From assembly GCF_022761125.1 (NCBI RefSeq), contig NZ_JAKWJR010000003.1, forward strand, positions 248,001-312,000: 64,000 nucleotides of DNA, in the 5' to 3' direction. Source of the stretch: Nocardioides sp. SR21. GTDB lineage: Bacteria > Actinomycetota > Actinomycetes > Propionibacteriales > Nocardioidaceae. The notes below the pieces were generated by a model. It was not told the DNA's origin, searched no databases, and was given only the letters and a program-made list of their open reading frames with translations. Of the stretch, positions 47,275 through 55,313 are shown piece by piece; the first letter of the stretch is position 1, and every line of letters starts with the position of its first letter. Made by a program: the position numbers and the translations under genes.

Positions 47275-48297
47275 ATGACGCGACGACTGGCCGAGGTGGC
47301 CGCCCGCGCGGGCGTGAGCGAGGCGACGGTCAGCCGGGTGCTGAACAGCAAGCCCGGGGTGTCCGAGGCGACGCGCGAGACCGTGCTGACCGCGCTCGAC
47401 GTCCTCGGCTACGAGCGGCCGACCAAGCTGCGCGGTGAGCGGGCCCGCCTGGTCGGGCTGGTGCTCCCCGAGCTGTCGAACCCGATCTTCCCCGCGCTGG
47501 CGGAGGTGGTCGGCGCGCTGCTGTCGCAGAACGGCCTCACGCCCGTGCTGTGCACCCAGATCAACGAGGCGGGCGCCGAGGCGGGGTACGTCGACATGCT
47601 CCTCGAGCAGCAGCAGGTCGCCGGGATCATCTTCGCCGGTGGGCAGTACAGCCAGACCGAGGCCGACCATGCCCACTACGACCGCCTCGCCCGGCGCAAG
47701 CTGCCGGTCGTCCTCCTCAACGCCGGCATCGACCGGCTGCCGTTCCCGAGCGTGGTCTGCGACGACGCCAGCGCTGTCGAGCAGGCGCTGGAGCACCTGC
47801 AGGCGTTGGGGCACGAGCGCATCGGCCTGGTCCTCGGACCGCGCGACCACGAGCCGTCGATGCGCAAGCTCGCGGCCGCCCGCGCCATGCTCGACCTCCC
47901 CGACGACCTGGTCGGGCACAGCCAGTTCTCCCTGCAGAGCGGCCAGGCGACGGCGTCCACGCTGATCGGCCGGGGCGCGACCGCGCTGGTGTGCGCGAGC
48001 GACCCGCTCGCGCTGGGCGCGATCCGGGCGGTGCGCCGCGCTGGCCTGCGGGTGCCCGAGGACGTGTCCGTGGTCGGGTACGACGACTCCGCGTTCATGT
48101 CGTCGGTGGAGCCTCCGCTGACCACGGTCCGCCAGCCGATCGAGGCGATGGGCCGGGCCGCCGTGGCCGCCCTGCTCGCCCAGATCCGCGGCGAGGAGGC
48201 CCCCGCGGATGAGCTCCTCTTCGAGCCCGAGCTCGTGGTCCGCCGGTCCACCCGGCCTGCAAACGCGCCGTCTTCCGCTGCAAGATCTGAAAGTTAA
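47275..48297 (+). CDS. LacI-family transcriptional regulator of the alpha-glucoside operon
   Basis: 340 aa from the ATG at 47275. DNA-binding head LAEVAARAGVSEATVSRVLN with the LacI hinge helix region, then the periplasmic-binding-protein-like effector domain (LVGLVLPELSNPIFPALAEV, IIFAGGQYSQTEADHAHY, VVGYDDSAFMSSVEPPLTTV). It should repress the downstream operon through CTTGCAG..CTGCAAG and respond to a maltose- or trehalose-type sugar, as MalR/AglR do in Streptomyces. TAGATT (47262-47267) ends 7 nt before the start. Confidence 0.92.
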   Translation: MTRRLAEVAARAGVSEATVSRVLNSKPGVSEATRETVLTALDVLGYERPTKLRGERARLVGLVLPELSNPIFPALAEVVGALLSQNGLTPVLCTQINEAGAEAGYVDMLLEQQQVAGIIFAGGQYSQTEADHAHYDRLARRKLPVVLLNAGIDRLPFPSVVCDDASAVEQALEHLQALGHERIGLVLGPRDHEPSMRKLAAARAMLDLPDDLVGHSQFSLQSGQATASTLIGRGATALVCASDPLALGAIRAVRRAGLRVPEDVSVVGYDDSAFMSSVEPPLTTVRQPIEAMGRAAVAALLAQIRGEEAPADELLFEPELVVRRSTRPANAPSSAARSES

Positions 48298-48314
48298 TTA
48301 CTCACTGTCAGGTT

Positions 48315-48332
48315 CTTGCAGCGCCCTGCAAG
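48315..48332. promoter_or_regulatory. LacI-type operator CTTGCAG-CGCC-CTGCAAG
   Basis: Perfect 7-bp inverted repeat with a 4-bp centre, placed just upstream of TAGCGT (48339-48344), the likely -10 of the glucosidase operon. A further CTGCAAG half-site lies in the end of the regulator gene (48278-48284), 48 bp from the operator's right half. Confidence 0.82.
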
Positions 48333-48401
48333 CCCTTTTAGCGTTCCCGGCGCCGTCACCCACCGTGACGGCCACCACAACGGGAACGAGGCCTGCACAG
48401 C

Positions 48402-50036
48402 GTGAGCACCGACCAGCACGACCCCGCGCCGAGCGCCGACTGGTGGCGCAGCGCGGCGATCTACCAGGTGTACCCGCGCAGCTTCGCGGACGGGAACGCC
48501 GACGGGACCGGCGACCTCGCCGGCGTGCACTCCCGGCTCCCCTACCTGGCCGAGCTCGGCATCGACGCGCTCTGGTTCACGCCGTGGTACCCGTCCCCGA
48601 TGGCCGACGGCGGCTACGACGTGGCCGACTACCGCGACATCGAGCCCGCGTTCGGCGACCTCGACCAGGCCGAGGTGCTGATCGCCGACGCGCTCGCGCT
48701 CGGCATCCGCACGATCATCGACGTCGTCCCCAACCACGTCTCCGACCGGCACCTGTGGTTCCAGGCGGCGCTGGCCGCCGGCCCCGGGTCACCCGAGCGT
48801 GAACGGTTCTGGTTCCGCGACGGCGGTGGCACCGACGGCGAGCTCGCCCCGAACGGCTGGATCTCGGAGTTCGGCGGCCCGGCCTGGTCCCGCGTGGTCG
48901 GTTCGGACGGCCCCGAGCAGTGGTACCTCCACCTGTTCTCGCCCGGGCAGCCCGACCTGAACTGGGGCCACCCCGAGGTCGTCGCCGAGCACGAGGACAT
49001 CCTGCGGTTCTGGTTCGACCGCGGGGTCGCGGGCATCCGGATCGACTCCGCCGCGCTGCTCGCCAAGGACTCCGAGCTGCCCGAGGTCGACCCGTCCCAC
49101 GATCCCGGTGAGCACCCGTACGTCGACCGGGAGGACCTCCAGGGCATCTACCGCGGCTGGCGCCGGATCGCCGAGTCGTACGGCGCCGACCGGGTGCTGA
49201 TCGGCGAGATCTGGCTGCCGGACGCGGAGCGGTTCGCACGCTACCTGCGCCCGGGCGTCCTGCACTCGGCGTTCAACTTCGACTTCATGTCGTCCCCGTG
49301 GGACGCCAAGGCGCTGGACCAGTCGATCCGGCAGACGCTGGAGGTGCACGACCGGGTCGGCGCGCCGGCGACGTGGGTGCTGTCGAACCACGACGTGACC
49401 CGCCCCGCCACCCGGTACGGCCGCGAGGACACGGCGTTCGCCTTCGAGACCAAGCGGTTCGGCACGCCGACCGACCTCCCGCTCGGCACCCGGCGGGCGC
49501 GGGCAGCGGCTCTGCTCGCCATGGCGCTCCCGGGCGCCTACTACCTGTTCCAGGGCGAGGAGCTCGGGCTCCCGGAGGCGGACATCCCCGTCGAGCGCAT
49601 CGACGACCCGATGCACGCCCGGTCCGGTGGTGTCGACCCCGGCCGCGACGGCTGTCGCGTGCCCTTCCCGTGGTCGGGGACGACACCGCCGTACGGCTTC
49701 AGCGACGTACCCGTCGAGACCTGGCTCCCCCAGCCCGGCGACTGGGCGGGCCTCACCGCCGCAGCCCAGTCCGATGACCCCGACTCGATGCTGGCGCTCT
49801 ACCGCGCCGCGCTCCGGCTGCGCCACGAGCGCCCGGAGCTCGGCGACGGCGCCCTCGAGTGGCTCGACCTCGGCCCGGAGGTCATCGCCTTCCGCCGCGG
49901 CGGCTTCGTGCACGTCACCAACTTCTCGGACGGTCCGATCGACCTGCCGACTCCCGCGCAGACCTGGCTCGCCAGCGTGCCGGTGGAAGGAGGACGCCTG
50001 CCCGCCGATGCCAGCGCCTGGCTGCAGACCGACTGA
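48402..50036 (+). CDS. Glycoside hydrolase family 13 alpha-glucosidase
   Basis: 544 aa (beta/alpha)8 barrel. Conserved regions: DVVPNHVS (107-114), GIRIDSAALL with nucleophile D215, GEIW with acid/base E269, and SNHD with D331. The start WWRSAAIYQVYPRSFADGNA and the ELGIDALWFTPWYPSPMADG segment are typical of oligo-1,6-glucosidase/alpha-glucosidase enzymes. Cytoplasmic (no signal), so it cleaves imported oligosaccharides, fitting the transporter genes downstream. GTG start; leader of about 58 nt from the predicted -10. Confidence 0.94.
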   Translation: MSTDQHDPAPSADWWRSAAIYQVYPRSFADGNADGTGDLAGVHSRLPYLAELGIDALWFTPWYPSPMADGGYDVADYRDIEPAFGDLDQAEVLIADALALGIRTIIDVVPNHVSDRHLWFQAALAAGPGSPERERFWFRDGGGTDGELAPNGWISEFGGPAWSRVVGSDGPEQWYLHLFSPGQPDLNWGHPEVVAEHEDILRFWFDRGVAGIRIDSAALLAKDSELPEVDPSHDPGEHPYVDREDLQGIYRGWRRIAESYGADRVLIGEIWLPDAERFARYLRPGVLHSAFNFDFMSSPWDAKALDQSIRQTLEVHDRVGAPATWVLSNHDVTRPATRYGREDTAFAFETKRFGTPTDLPLGTRRARAAALLAMALPGAYYLFQGEELGLPEADIPVERIDDPMHARSGGVDPGRDGCRVPFPWSGTTPPYGFSDVPVETWLPQPGDWAGLTAAAQSDDPDSMLALYRAALRLRHERPELGDGALEWLDLGPEVIAFRRGGFVHVTNFSDGPIDLPTPAQTWLASVPVEGGRLPADASAWLQTD

Positions 50037-50077
50037 CCTCCAGGCACCCAGAACCGCAACACCACCAAGGAGCAACC

Positions 50078-51454
50078 ATGAGGAACCACCGGCGGCGCGG
50101 ACTCACCGCGCTGGCGACCATCGCATCCCTCGCCTCCGTCTCGGTGCTCGCGGCCGCGTGCGGCAGCGACGGCGACGACAGCGAGAGCGACGGCAAGGTG
50201 AAGATCACCGTCGAGGGCTGGAGGCCCGGCGACGAGCAGGGCACCATCGACGCTGTCAACAAGCTCGCCGACGAGTTCATGAAGGACAACCCGGACATCG
50301 TCGTGGAGCCGGTCGAGTGGGAGTGGAGCGCCGAGACGTTCTCCACCCAGCTCGCGGGCGACACGCTGCCGACGACGTTCCGCGTGCCGTTCACCGACAC
50401 CAAGGGCCTCGCCGAGCGCCAGCAGATCGCCGACGTGACCGAGTACGTCAACGAGCTGCCGTACGCCGAGGAGTTCAACCCGAGCGTGCTCGCCGCCGCG
50501 ACCGGCACCGACGGCAAGATCTACGGCCTGCCGACCGACGTGTACGGCGTCGGCCTGCACTACAACCGCGACCTGTTCGAGGAGGCCGGGCTGGACCCGG
50601 ACGCGCCGCCGACCACGTGGGACGAGGTCCGCGAGGACGCCGACGCGATCGCGGAGGCCACCGGCCAGGCCGGCTACGTCCAGATGAGCGCCAACAACAC
50701 CGGCGGCTGGATGCTGACCACGCTGACCTACACGCTCGGTGGCCGACTGCAGTCCGAGGACGGCACGACCGCCAGCGTCGACAACCCCGCCACCGCCGAG
50801 GGTCTCCAGATGCTGCACGACATGCGGTGGGAGGACGACTCGATGGGCAAGAACACGAACTTCGAGTGGGGCACGATCAACGAGGCGTTCGCGGCCGGCA
50901 AGATCGGCATGTACATGTCCGGCTCGGACGTCTACAACGCGCTGGTCACCACCAACCAGGTCGACCCGGACAGCTACGGGCTCGCCGTGCTGCCGCTGTC
51001 GGACAGCCCCGACGCCGGCGTCCTGGGCGGCGGCTCGGTGGCCGCGGTCAGCGCCAAGGCGTCGGACGAGGAGCAGTCCGCCGCCGTGCTCTGGAACGAC
51101 TTCTACCGCGAGAAGAAGAACTACGACCCCGCGGCCGCCGAGGCGGACGCGAAGGTCCTGGCCGAGAGCGACCAGCCGATCGGCACCCCGACGCTGCCGA
51201 TCTTCGACGAGCCGACCTGGCAGGGCGTGCAGGACGCGATCGCGCCGTACGTGAACGTCCCCCAGGACCAGATGTCGTCGTTCCGTGAGGGCATCTTCGA
51301 CCAGAGCCTGGTCCCCGAGCCCGCCAGCCACACCCAGGAGCTGTACGCGATCCTCGACGCCGTCGTGCAGAAGGTGCTCACGGACGAGAACGCGGACATC
51401 GCCGCGCTGCTCGCCGACGCGCAGAGCCAGGCACAGGCGCTGCTCGACTCCTGA
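50078..51454 (+). CDS. ABC sugar transporter, solute-binding lipoprotein
   Basis: 458 aa. Lipoprotein signal with lipobox LAAAC (C28) after SLASVSVLAAACGSDG; then a type-1 solute-binding fold (ITVEGWRPGDEQGTIDAVNK, KIYGLPTDVYGVGLHYNRDL, AFAAGKIGMYMSGSDVYNAL). It captures an oligosaccharide, probably an alpha-glucoside given the neighbouring GH13 enzyme. AAGGAG at 50067-50072 precedes the ATG. A strong hairpin follows the stop. Confidence 0.93.
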   Translation: MRNHRRRGLTALATIASLASVSVLAAACGSDGDDSESDGKVKITVEGWRPGDEQGTIDAVNKLADEFMKDNPDIVVEPVEWEWSAETFSTQLAGDTLPTTFRVPFTDTKGLAERQQIADVTEYVNELPYAEEFNPSVLAAATGTDGKIYGLPTDVYGVGLHYNRDLFEEAGLDPDAPPTTWDEVREDADAIAEATGQAGYVQMSANNTGGWMLTTLTYTLGGRLQSEDGTTASVDNPATAEGLQMLHDMRWEDDSMGKNTNFEWGTINEAFAAGKIGMYMSGSDVYNALVTTNQVDPDSYGLAVLPLSDSPDAGVLGGGSVAAVSAKASDEEQSAAVLWNDFYREKKNYDPAAAEADAKVLAESDQPIGTPTLPIFDEPTWQGVQDAIAPYVNVPQDQMSSFREGIFDQSLVPEPASHTQELYAILDAVVQKVLTDENADIAALLADAQSQAQALLDS

Positions 51455-51464
51455 CCGGTAGGGG

Positions 51465-51499
51465 CCGGCCGGCACTTCATCCTCGACGGTGCCGGCCGG
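51465..51499 (+). other. Intra-operon hairpin between binding-protein and permease genes
   Basis: CCGGCCGGCAC (51465-51475) and GTGCCGGCCGG (51489-51499) form a perfect 11-bp stem with a 13-nt loop. Located 10 nt after the binding-protein stop and before the first permease, the place where such hairpins protect the 5' message or partly terminate, so that binding protein exceeds permease. Confidence 0.7.
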
Positions 51500-51528
51500 T
51501 CCGTACCCCTGTGACCCGAAAGGTCTTC

Positions 51529-52419
51529 ATGTCCTCGCTCCTCACCCGAGCGCGCGGATCGGCGAGCACCCTGGTGTTCCTGCTGCCGATGCTGCTGGTG
51601 TTCGGGCTGTTCTCGTGGTGGCCGATCGTCCGCTCGGTCATCATGAGCGTCCAGCAGACCAACCTGGTGACCGACCCGGAGTTCGTCGGCCTCGACAACT
51701 TCCGCGCGGTCCTCGAGGACCCCCTGCTCGCCACGGCCGTGCAGAACACCCTGTGGTTCGCGCTGCTGGCGCTCGTCTTCGGGTACCCGGTGCCGCTGAT
51801 CCTCGCGGTGATCATGAGCGACGTACGGCGGGCCAAGGGCCTGTACTCGCTGCTCGCCTACCTGCCGGTCGTGATCCCGCCCGCGGTCGCCGTGCTGCTG
51901 TGGCGGTTCTTCTACGACGCCGAGCCGACCGGGGTCTTCAACTCGATCCTCGGGAAGGTCGGACTGGGGCCGGTGCCCTGGCTGGAGGATCCGGCCTGGG
52001 CGATGCCCTCCCTCGTCATCGAGGCGACGTGGGCAGCGGCCGGCGGCACCGTGATCATCTACCTCGCGGCGCTCGTGTCGGTGCCGCCCGAGCAGTACGA
52101 CGCCGCGGAGGTCGACGGGGCCGGCGTACTCGGGAAGGTCTGGCACGTCACGCTCCCGCACCTGCGGGGGATCATGCTGATCACGCTGATCCTGCAGATC
52201 ATCGGGACGGCGCAGGTCTTCCTCGAGCCGTACCTCTTCACCGACGGCGGACCGAACAACTCGACGCTGACCGTGCTCCTGCTGGTCTACCGCTACGCGT
52301 TCCAGAACACGACCGGCGGTGACTACGGCAAGGCGACCGCGCTCAGCCTGATGCTCGCCGTCGCGCTCGCGCTGCTGTCGCTCGTGTACTTCCGGCTGAC
52401 CCGGCGGTGGTCGGAGTGA
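51529..52419 (+). CDS. ABC sugar transporter permease (MalF type)
   Basis: 296 aa from the ATG at 51529, chosen for GAAAGG six bases upstream; a GTG at 51511 would add six residues. Six membrane segments, with the permease EAA loop YDAAEVDGAGVLGKVWHVTLP contacting the ATPase. It works with the next gene as a heterodimer to pass the sugar bound by the upstream lipoprotein. Confidence 0.93.
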   Translation: MSSLLTRARGSASTLVFLLPMLLVFGLFSWWPIVRSVIMSVQQTNLVTDPEFVGLDNFRAVLEDPLLATAVQNTLWFALLALVFGYPVPLILAVIMSDVRRAKGLYSLLAYLPVVIPPAVAVLLWRFFYDAEPTGVFNSILGKVGLGPVPWLEDPAWAMPSLVIEATWAAAGGTVIIYLAALVSVPPEQYDAAEVDGAGVLGKVWHVTLPHLRGIMLITLILQIIGTAQVFLEPYLFTDGGPNNSTLTVLLLVYRYAFQNTTGGDYGKATALSLMLAVALALLSLVYFRLTRRWSE

Positions 52420-53300
52420 GCGCCGACGAGTCGCGCGGGATCACGTCGGAGTACGAGCGCGGCCGGCCGCTGTTCAAGATCGGGCGGACGCTGCTCAACG
52501 GCCTGGTCCTGCTCTTCCTCGTGCTCGTGTGCCTGGGCCCGATCCTCTGGCTGGCGAAGTCGGCGATCACGCCGACCCAGGACACGCTGCGCTACCCGCT
52601 CGAGCTCTGGCCGAACGGCGTCGACTGGGAGAACCTGCGCACCGCCTGGGTCGACATCGACCTCAAGCTCTACTTCTGGAACACGGTGATCATCGCGTTC
52701 GGCTCCTGGGCCGTGCAGATGCTGGTCGCCGTCACCGGCGGCTACGCGCTGTCCGTGCTGCAGCCGCGCTACGGCCGGGTCCTCTACGGGCTGGTGCTCG
52801 CCACGATGTTCGTCCCGGCGGTCGTGCTGCTGGTGCCGCTCTACCTGACCGTCCTCGACATGCCGTTCACGCACTGGAACCTCGTGAACACCTACTGGGG
52901 CGCGTTCCTCCCCGCCGGTGCCAGCGCCTTCAACATCGCGCTGGTGAAGCGGTTCTTCGACAACCTGCCGCGCGAGGTCATCCAGGCCGCGCGGGTCGAC
53001 GGCTGCGGCGACTTCCGGCTGTTCTGGTACGTCGTGCTCCCGATGTCCCGACCGGTCCTCGGCGTGGTCTCGGTGTTCGCCGTGCTCGCCGCCTGGAAGG
53101 ACTTCATCTGGCCGCTCGTCGTGCTCCCCGACCCCGCGAAGCAGCCGCTCTCGGTGCGACTCCCCCGGCTCGCCGGCGTCACCGAGCTCGACGTGATGAT
53201 GGCCGCGCTGCTGATCTCCTGCGCGCTGCCGATCGCGTTCTTCCTGGTGTTCCAGCGGCTCTTCCTGCGCGGCGGGCTGGACGGCGCGGTCAAGGGCTGA
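52416..53300 (+). CDS. ABC sugar transporter permease (MalG type)
   Basis: 294 aa from the GTG at 52416, which overlaps the previous stop as GTGA; a GTG at 52407 is an alternative. Six membrane segments and the EAA loop REVIQAARVDGCGDFRLFWYV. Last gene of the operon: no ATP-binding subunit is encoded here, so a shared MsiK-like ATPase elsewhere is expected, as in Streptomyces sugar importers. Palindromic copy 6 begins 8 nt after the stop. Confidence 0.93.
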   Translation: MSADESRGITSEYERGRPLFKIGRTLLNGLVLLFLVLVCLGPILWLAKSAITPTQDTLRYPLELWPNGVDWENLRTAWVDIDLKLYFWNTVIIAFGSWAVQMLVAVTGGYALSVLQPRYGRVLYGLVLATMFVPAVVLLVPLYLTVLDMPFTHWNLVNTYWGAFLPAGASAFNIALVKRFFDNLPREVIQAARVDGCGDFRLFWYVVLPMSRPVLGVVSVFAVLAAWKDFIWPLVVLPDPAKQPLSVRLPRLAGVTELDVMMAALLISCALPIAFFLVFQRLFLRGGLDGAVKG

Positions 53301-53307
53301 CGGGTGC

Positions 53308-53364
53308 GGAATGGTCACCAACCGCAGGTGGGAGCGCTCCAGATCTGCGGTTGGTGACCATTCC
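53308..53364. repeat. 57-bp dispersed palindromic element, copy 6
   Basis: Perfect 19-nt arms. Loop class B, inverted relative to copy 3. Unlike the other five it lies between co-directional genes: 7 nt after the permease stop and 22 nt before the -10 of the chitosanase gene. Confidence 0.95.
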
Positions 53365-53398
53365 CCGCGATCGCCGGGCGCCGGGCTAGCGTGGCGGC

Positions 53399-54724
53399 AT
53401 GCGCCGCGGACTCGGGATCCTGCTGATCGTGGCGACGCTCGCGGCCACCGGGTGCGACGACGACGAGGTCCCGATCACGCCGCAGGCACTGGCGTACGTC
53501 GCGGCCGACCACGCCGGGACACCGGCCTCCGCCAGCGCCGAGAGCCTCGACTGGTTCGACGCCTTCGAGGACCCGGTGATCGCCGACCTGCGCTACGGGC
53601 CCGAGAAGAACGACCCGGGTGACTCGCTGACCATCACCCTGGGCACGCTCGACGCGGAGACGGAGCTCGTCGACTGCGACACCACCGAGGGTTGGTACAC
53701 CCACCACTGCGTGGAGACCGACGACGGCACCCTCCGCTGGAACACCGACGACCCGGAGGAGGATCCAGGTGCCGTCTTCGCGCTCGTCCCGAAGAGTGAC
53801 GGGCAGATCGTGATGGTGGCGTTCGCCGGACCTCGGCTCACCCAGGATCCTCGGGACGTCGACCTGCCGGTGAGCGTGGAGACGCTGTTCGACATCGCCA
53901 ACGACGACCGCATCGACGTCACGACCACCCAGGACGTCGTCGACGCCGGCGCGGAGCTCGACTACTGGACCGACGGCATCGAGCTCCGGTCTGCGCTCCG
54001 GGTCACCGGGCTCGACCGCCCGGCCCGCAAGGAGATCGCGATGCGGCTCGTCTCGAGTGCGGAGAACTCCACACTGAGGTGGCGACGGCAGTACACCTAC
54101 CTCGAGGACATCGGCGACGGCCGCGGTTACACCGGAGGGATCATCGGCTTCTGCTCCGGCACCGGCGACCTGCTCGTCGTCGTACGCCGCTACACCGACG
54201 CACAGCCCGGCAACCCGCTGGCGAGGTTCATCCCCGCGCTCGAGCGCGTGAACGGCACCGACTCCCACGAGGGACTCGGCCGGCCGTTCGTCCGCGCCTG
54301 GCACCGTGCCGCCCACGACCCGGCATTCCGACGGGTGCAGGATGCCGAGCGGGACCGGGTCTACTTCGACCCCGCCGTACGCCGGGCGAAGCAGGACGGA
54401 CTGCGCGCGCTCGGACAGTTCGTCTACTACGACGCGGTGGTCATGCACGGACCCGGCGGTGACGCGTCGAGCTTCGGCGGGATCCGCCGCGCCGCGTTGC
54501 GGCACGCCCGCACGCCGGCCGAGGGTGGCTCGGAGGGTGCCTACCTCGACGCGTTCCTCGACGCTCGCACTCGCGTGATGAAGCAGGAGTCCGCGCACGA
54601 GGACACCTCACGGATCGACACGGCGCAGCGCCGGTTCCTCCGTGAGCGGAACTTCGGTCTCCGGCCACCGCTCACCTGGCACGTGTACGGCGATCGGTTC
54701 CACATCAGTCGGGAACCGCGGTGA
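53399..54724 (+). CDS. Lipoprotein GH46 chitosanase with a novel N-terminal domain
   Basis: 441 aa. Signal with lipobox LAATGC (C19), so membrane-anchored. Residues 25-205 form a domain I do not recognise (acidic, one Cys pair C93/C104). From about 205 (GLDRPARKEIAMRLVSSAEN) the protein matches the GH46 chitosanase of Streptomyces N174 almost motif for motif: catalytic acid E222 in SSAENS, base D240 in EDIGDGRGYTGG, then GFCSGTGDLLVVV, ERDRVYFDPAV and GQFVYYDAVVMHGPGG. The 18-residue spacing E222-D240 equals E22-D40 of that enzyme. It cleaves chitosan by inversion. ATG start with TAGCGT (53387-53392) 6 nt upstream. Confidence 0.93.
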   Translation: MRRGLGILLIVATLAATGCDDDEVPITPQALAYVAADHAGTPASASAESLDWFDAFEDPVIADLRYGPEKNDPGDSLTITLGTLDAETELVDCDTTEGWYTHHCVETDDGTLRWNTDDPEEDPGAVFALVPKSDGQIVMVAFAGPRLTQDPRDVDLPVSVETLFDIANDDRIDVTTTQDVVDAGAELDYWTDGIELRSALRVTGLDRPARKEIAMRLVSSAENSTLRWRRQYTYLEDIGDGRGYTGGIIGFCSGTGDLLVVVRRYTDAQPGNPLARFIPALERVNGTDSHEGLGRPFVRAWHRAAHDPAFRRVQDAERDRVYFDPAVRRAKQDGLRALGQFVYYDAVVMHGPGGDASSFGGIRRAALRHARTPAEGGSEGAYLDAFLDARTRVMKQESAHEDTSRIDTAQRRFLRERNFGLRPPLTWHVYGDRFHISREPR

Positions 54725-55313
54725 CCACCACGTTGCTGAGGTAGCGGGTGCCGTCCCAGTCCTCGCAGGTGATCAGCACCAACCGCCCCGGCGAGTCCTG
54801 GCTGAACAGCCGTGTGGCGTCGTCGGCGATCCGGCCCTTCGAGTAGACCCGCACCCGGTCGACCGTGTACCGCACGGTTCCCCGATCGGTGCGCACCACG
54901 ACCTCGTCGCCGGCCTCCAGCTCCTCGAGGTCGTCCAGCGCACCACCACCGGTGTGCACCGTGTGGCCGGCGATCAGCGCGCTGCCCTCGCGGGCTCCTG
55001 GCTTGGCGCCGTCGGCCCACCAACCAAGCCGGTCGGGGTCCGCCGGCGGGACGAGCGTCCGGTCCGGTGCCGTGACGGGCATGACGGGTGCGCTCACGCC
55101 GAGCGCCGGGATCAGGACCCGGCGCGGGGCGCCGGGCTCCGGCGCGGCACGCACCGGCAGCGCCGTCGTACCGACCGGAGGTGGGGTCGTCGCCCGCGCA
55201 CCGGGGTCGGCGGTGACCGACACGGCGTCGCCGTGCGTCAGCCACACCACCGCTCCCGCGGCCGCCAGCAGTGAGCCGGCGGCCGCGAGCGCGAGCGATC
55301 GTGCGTCAGGCAC
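54705..55313 (-). CDS. Class E/F-type sortase
   Basis: 202 aa. N-terminal membrane anchor (LALAAAGSLLAAAGAVVWL), a Pro/Thr linker, then the sortase barrel with catalytic H117 (LIAGHTVHTGGG), C183 (LVLITCEDWD) and R190 (GTRYLSN). It cleaves sorting signals of surface proteins outside the membrane and attaches them to the wall. Its start overlaps the preceding surface-protein gene by 8 nt, making that protein a likely client. Its 3' end overlaps the convergent chitosanase gene by 20 bp. Confidence 0.93.
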   Translation of the reverse strand: MPDARSLALAAAGSLLAAAGAVVWLTHGDAVSVTADPGARATTPPPVGTTALPVRAAPEPGAPRRVLIPALGVSAPVMPVTAPDRTLVPPADPDRLGWWADGAKPGAREGSALIAGHTVHTGGGALDDLEELEAGDEVVVRTDRGTVRYTVDRVRVYSKGRIADDATRLFSQDSPGRLVLITCEDWDGTRYLSNVVVTAVPD

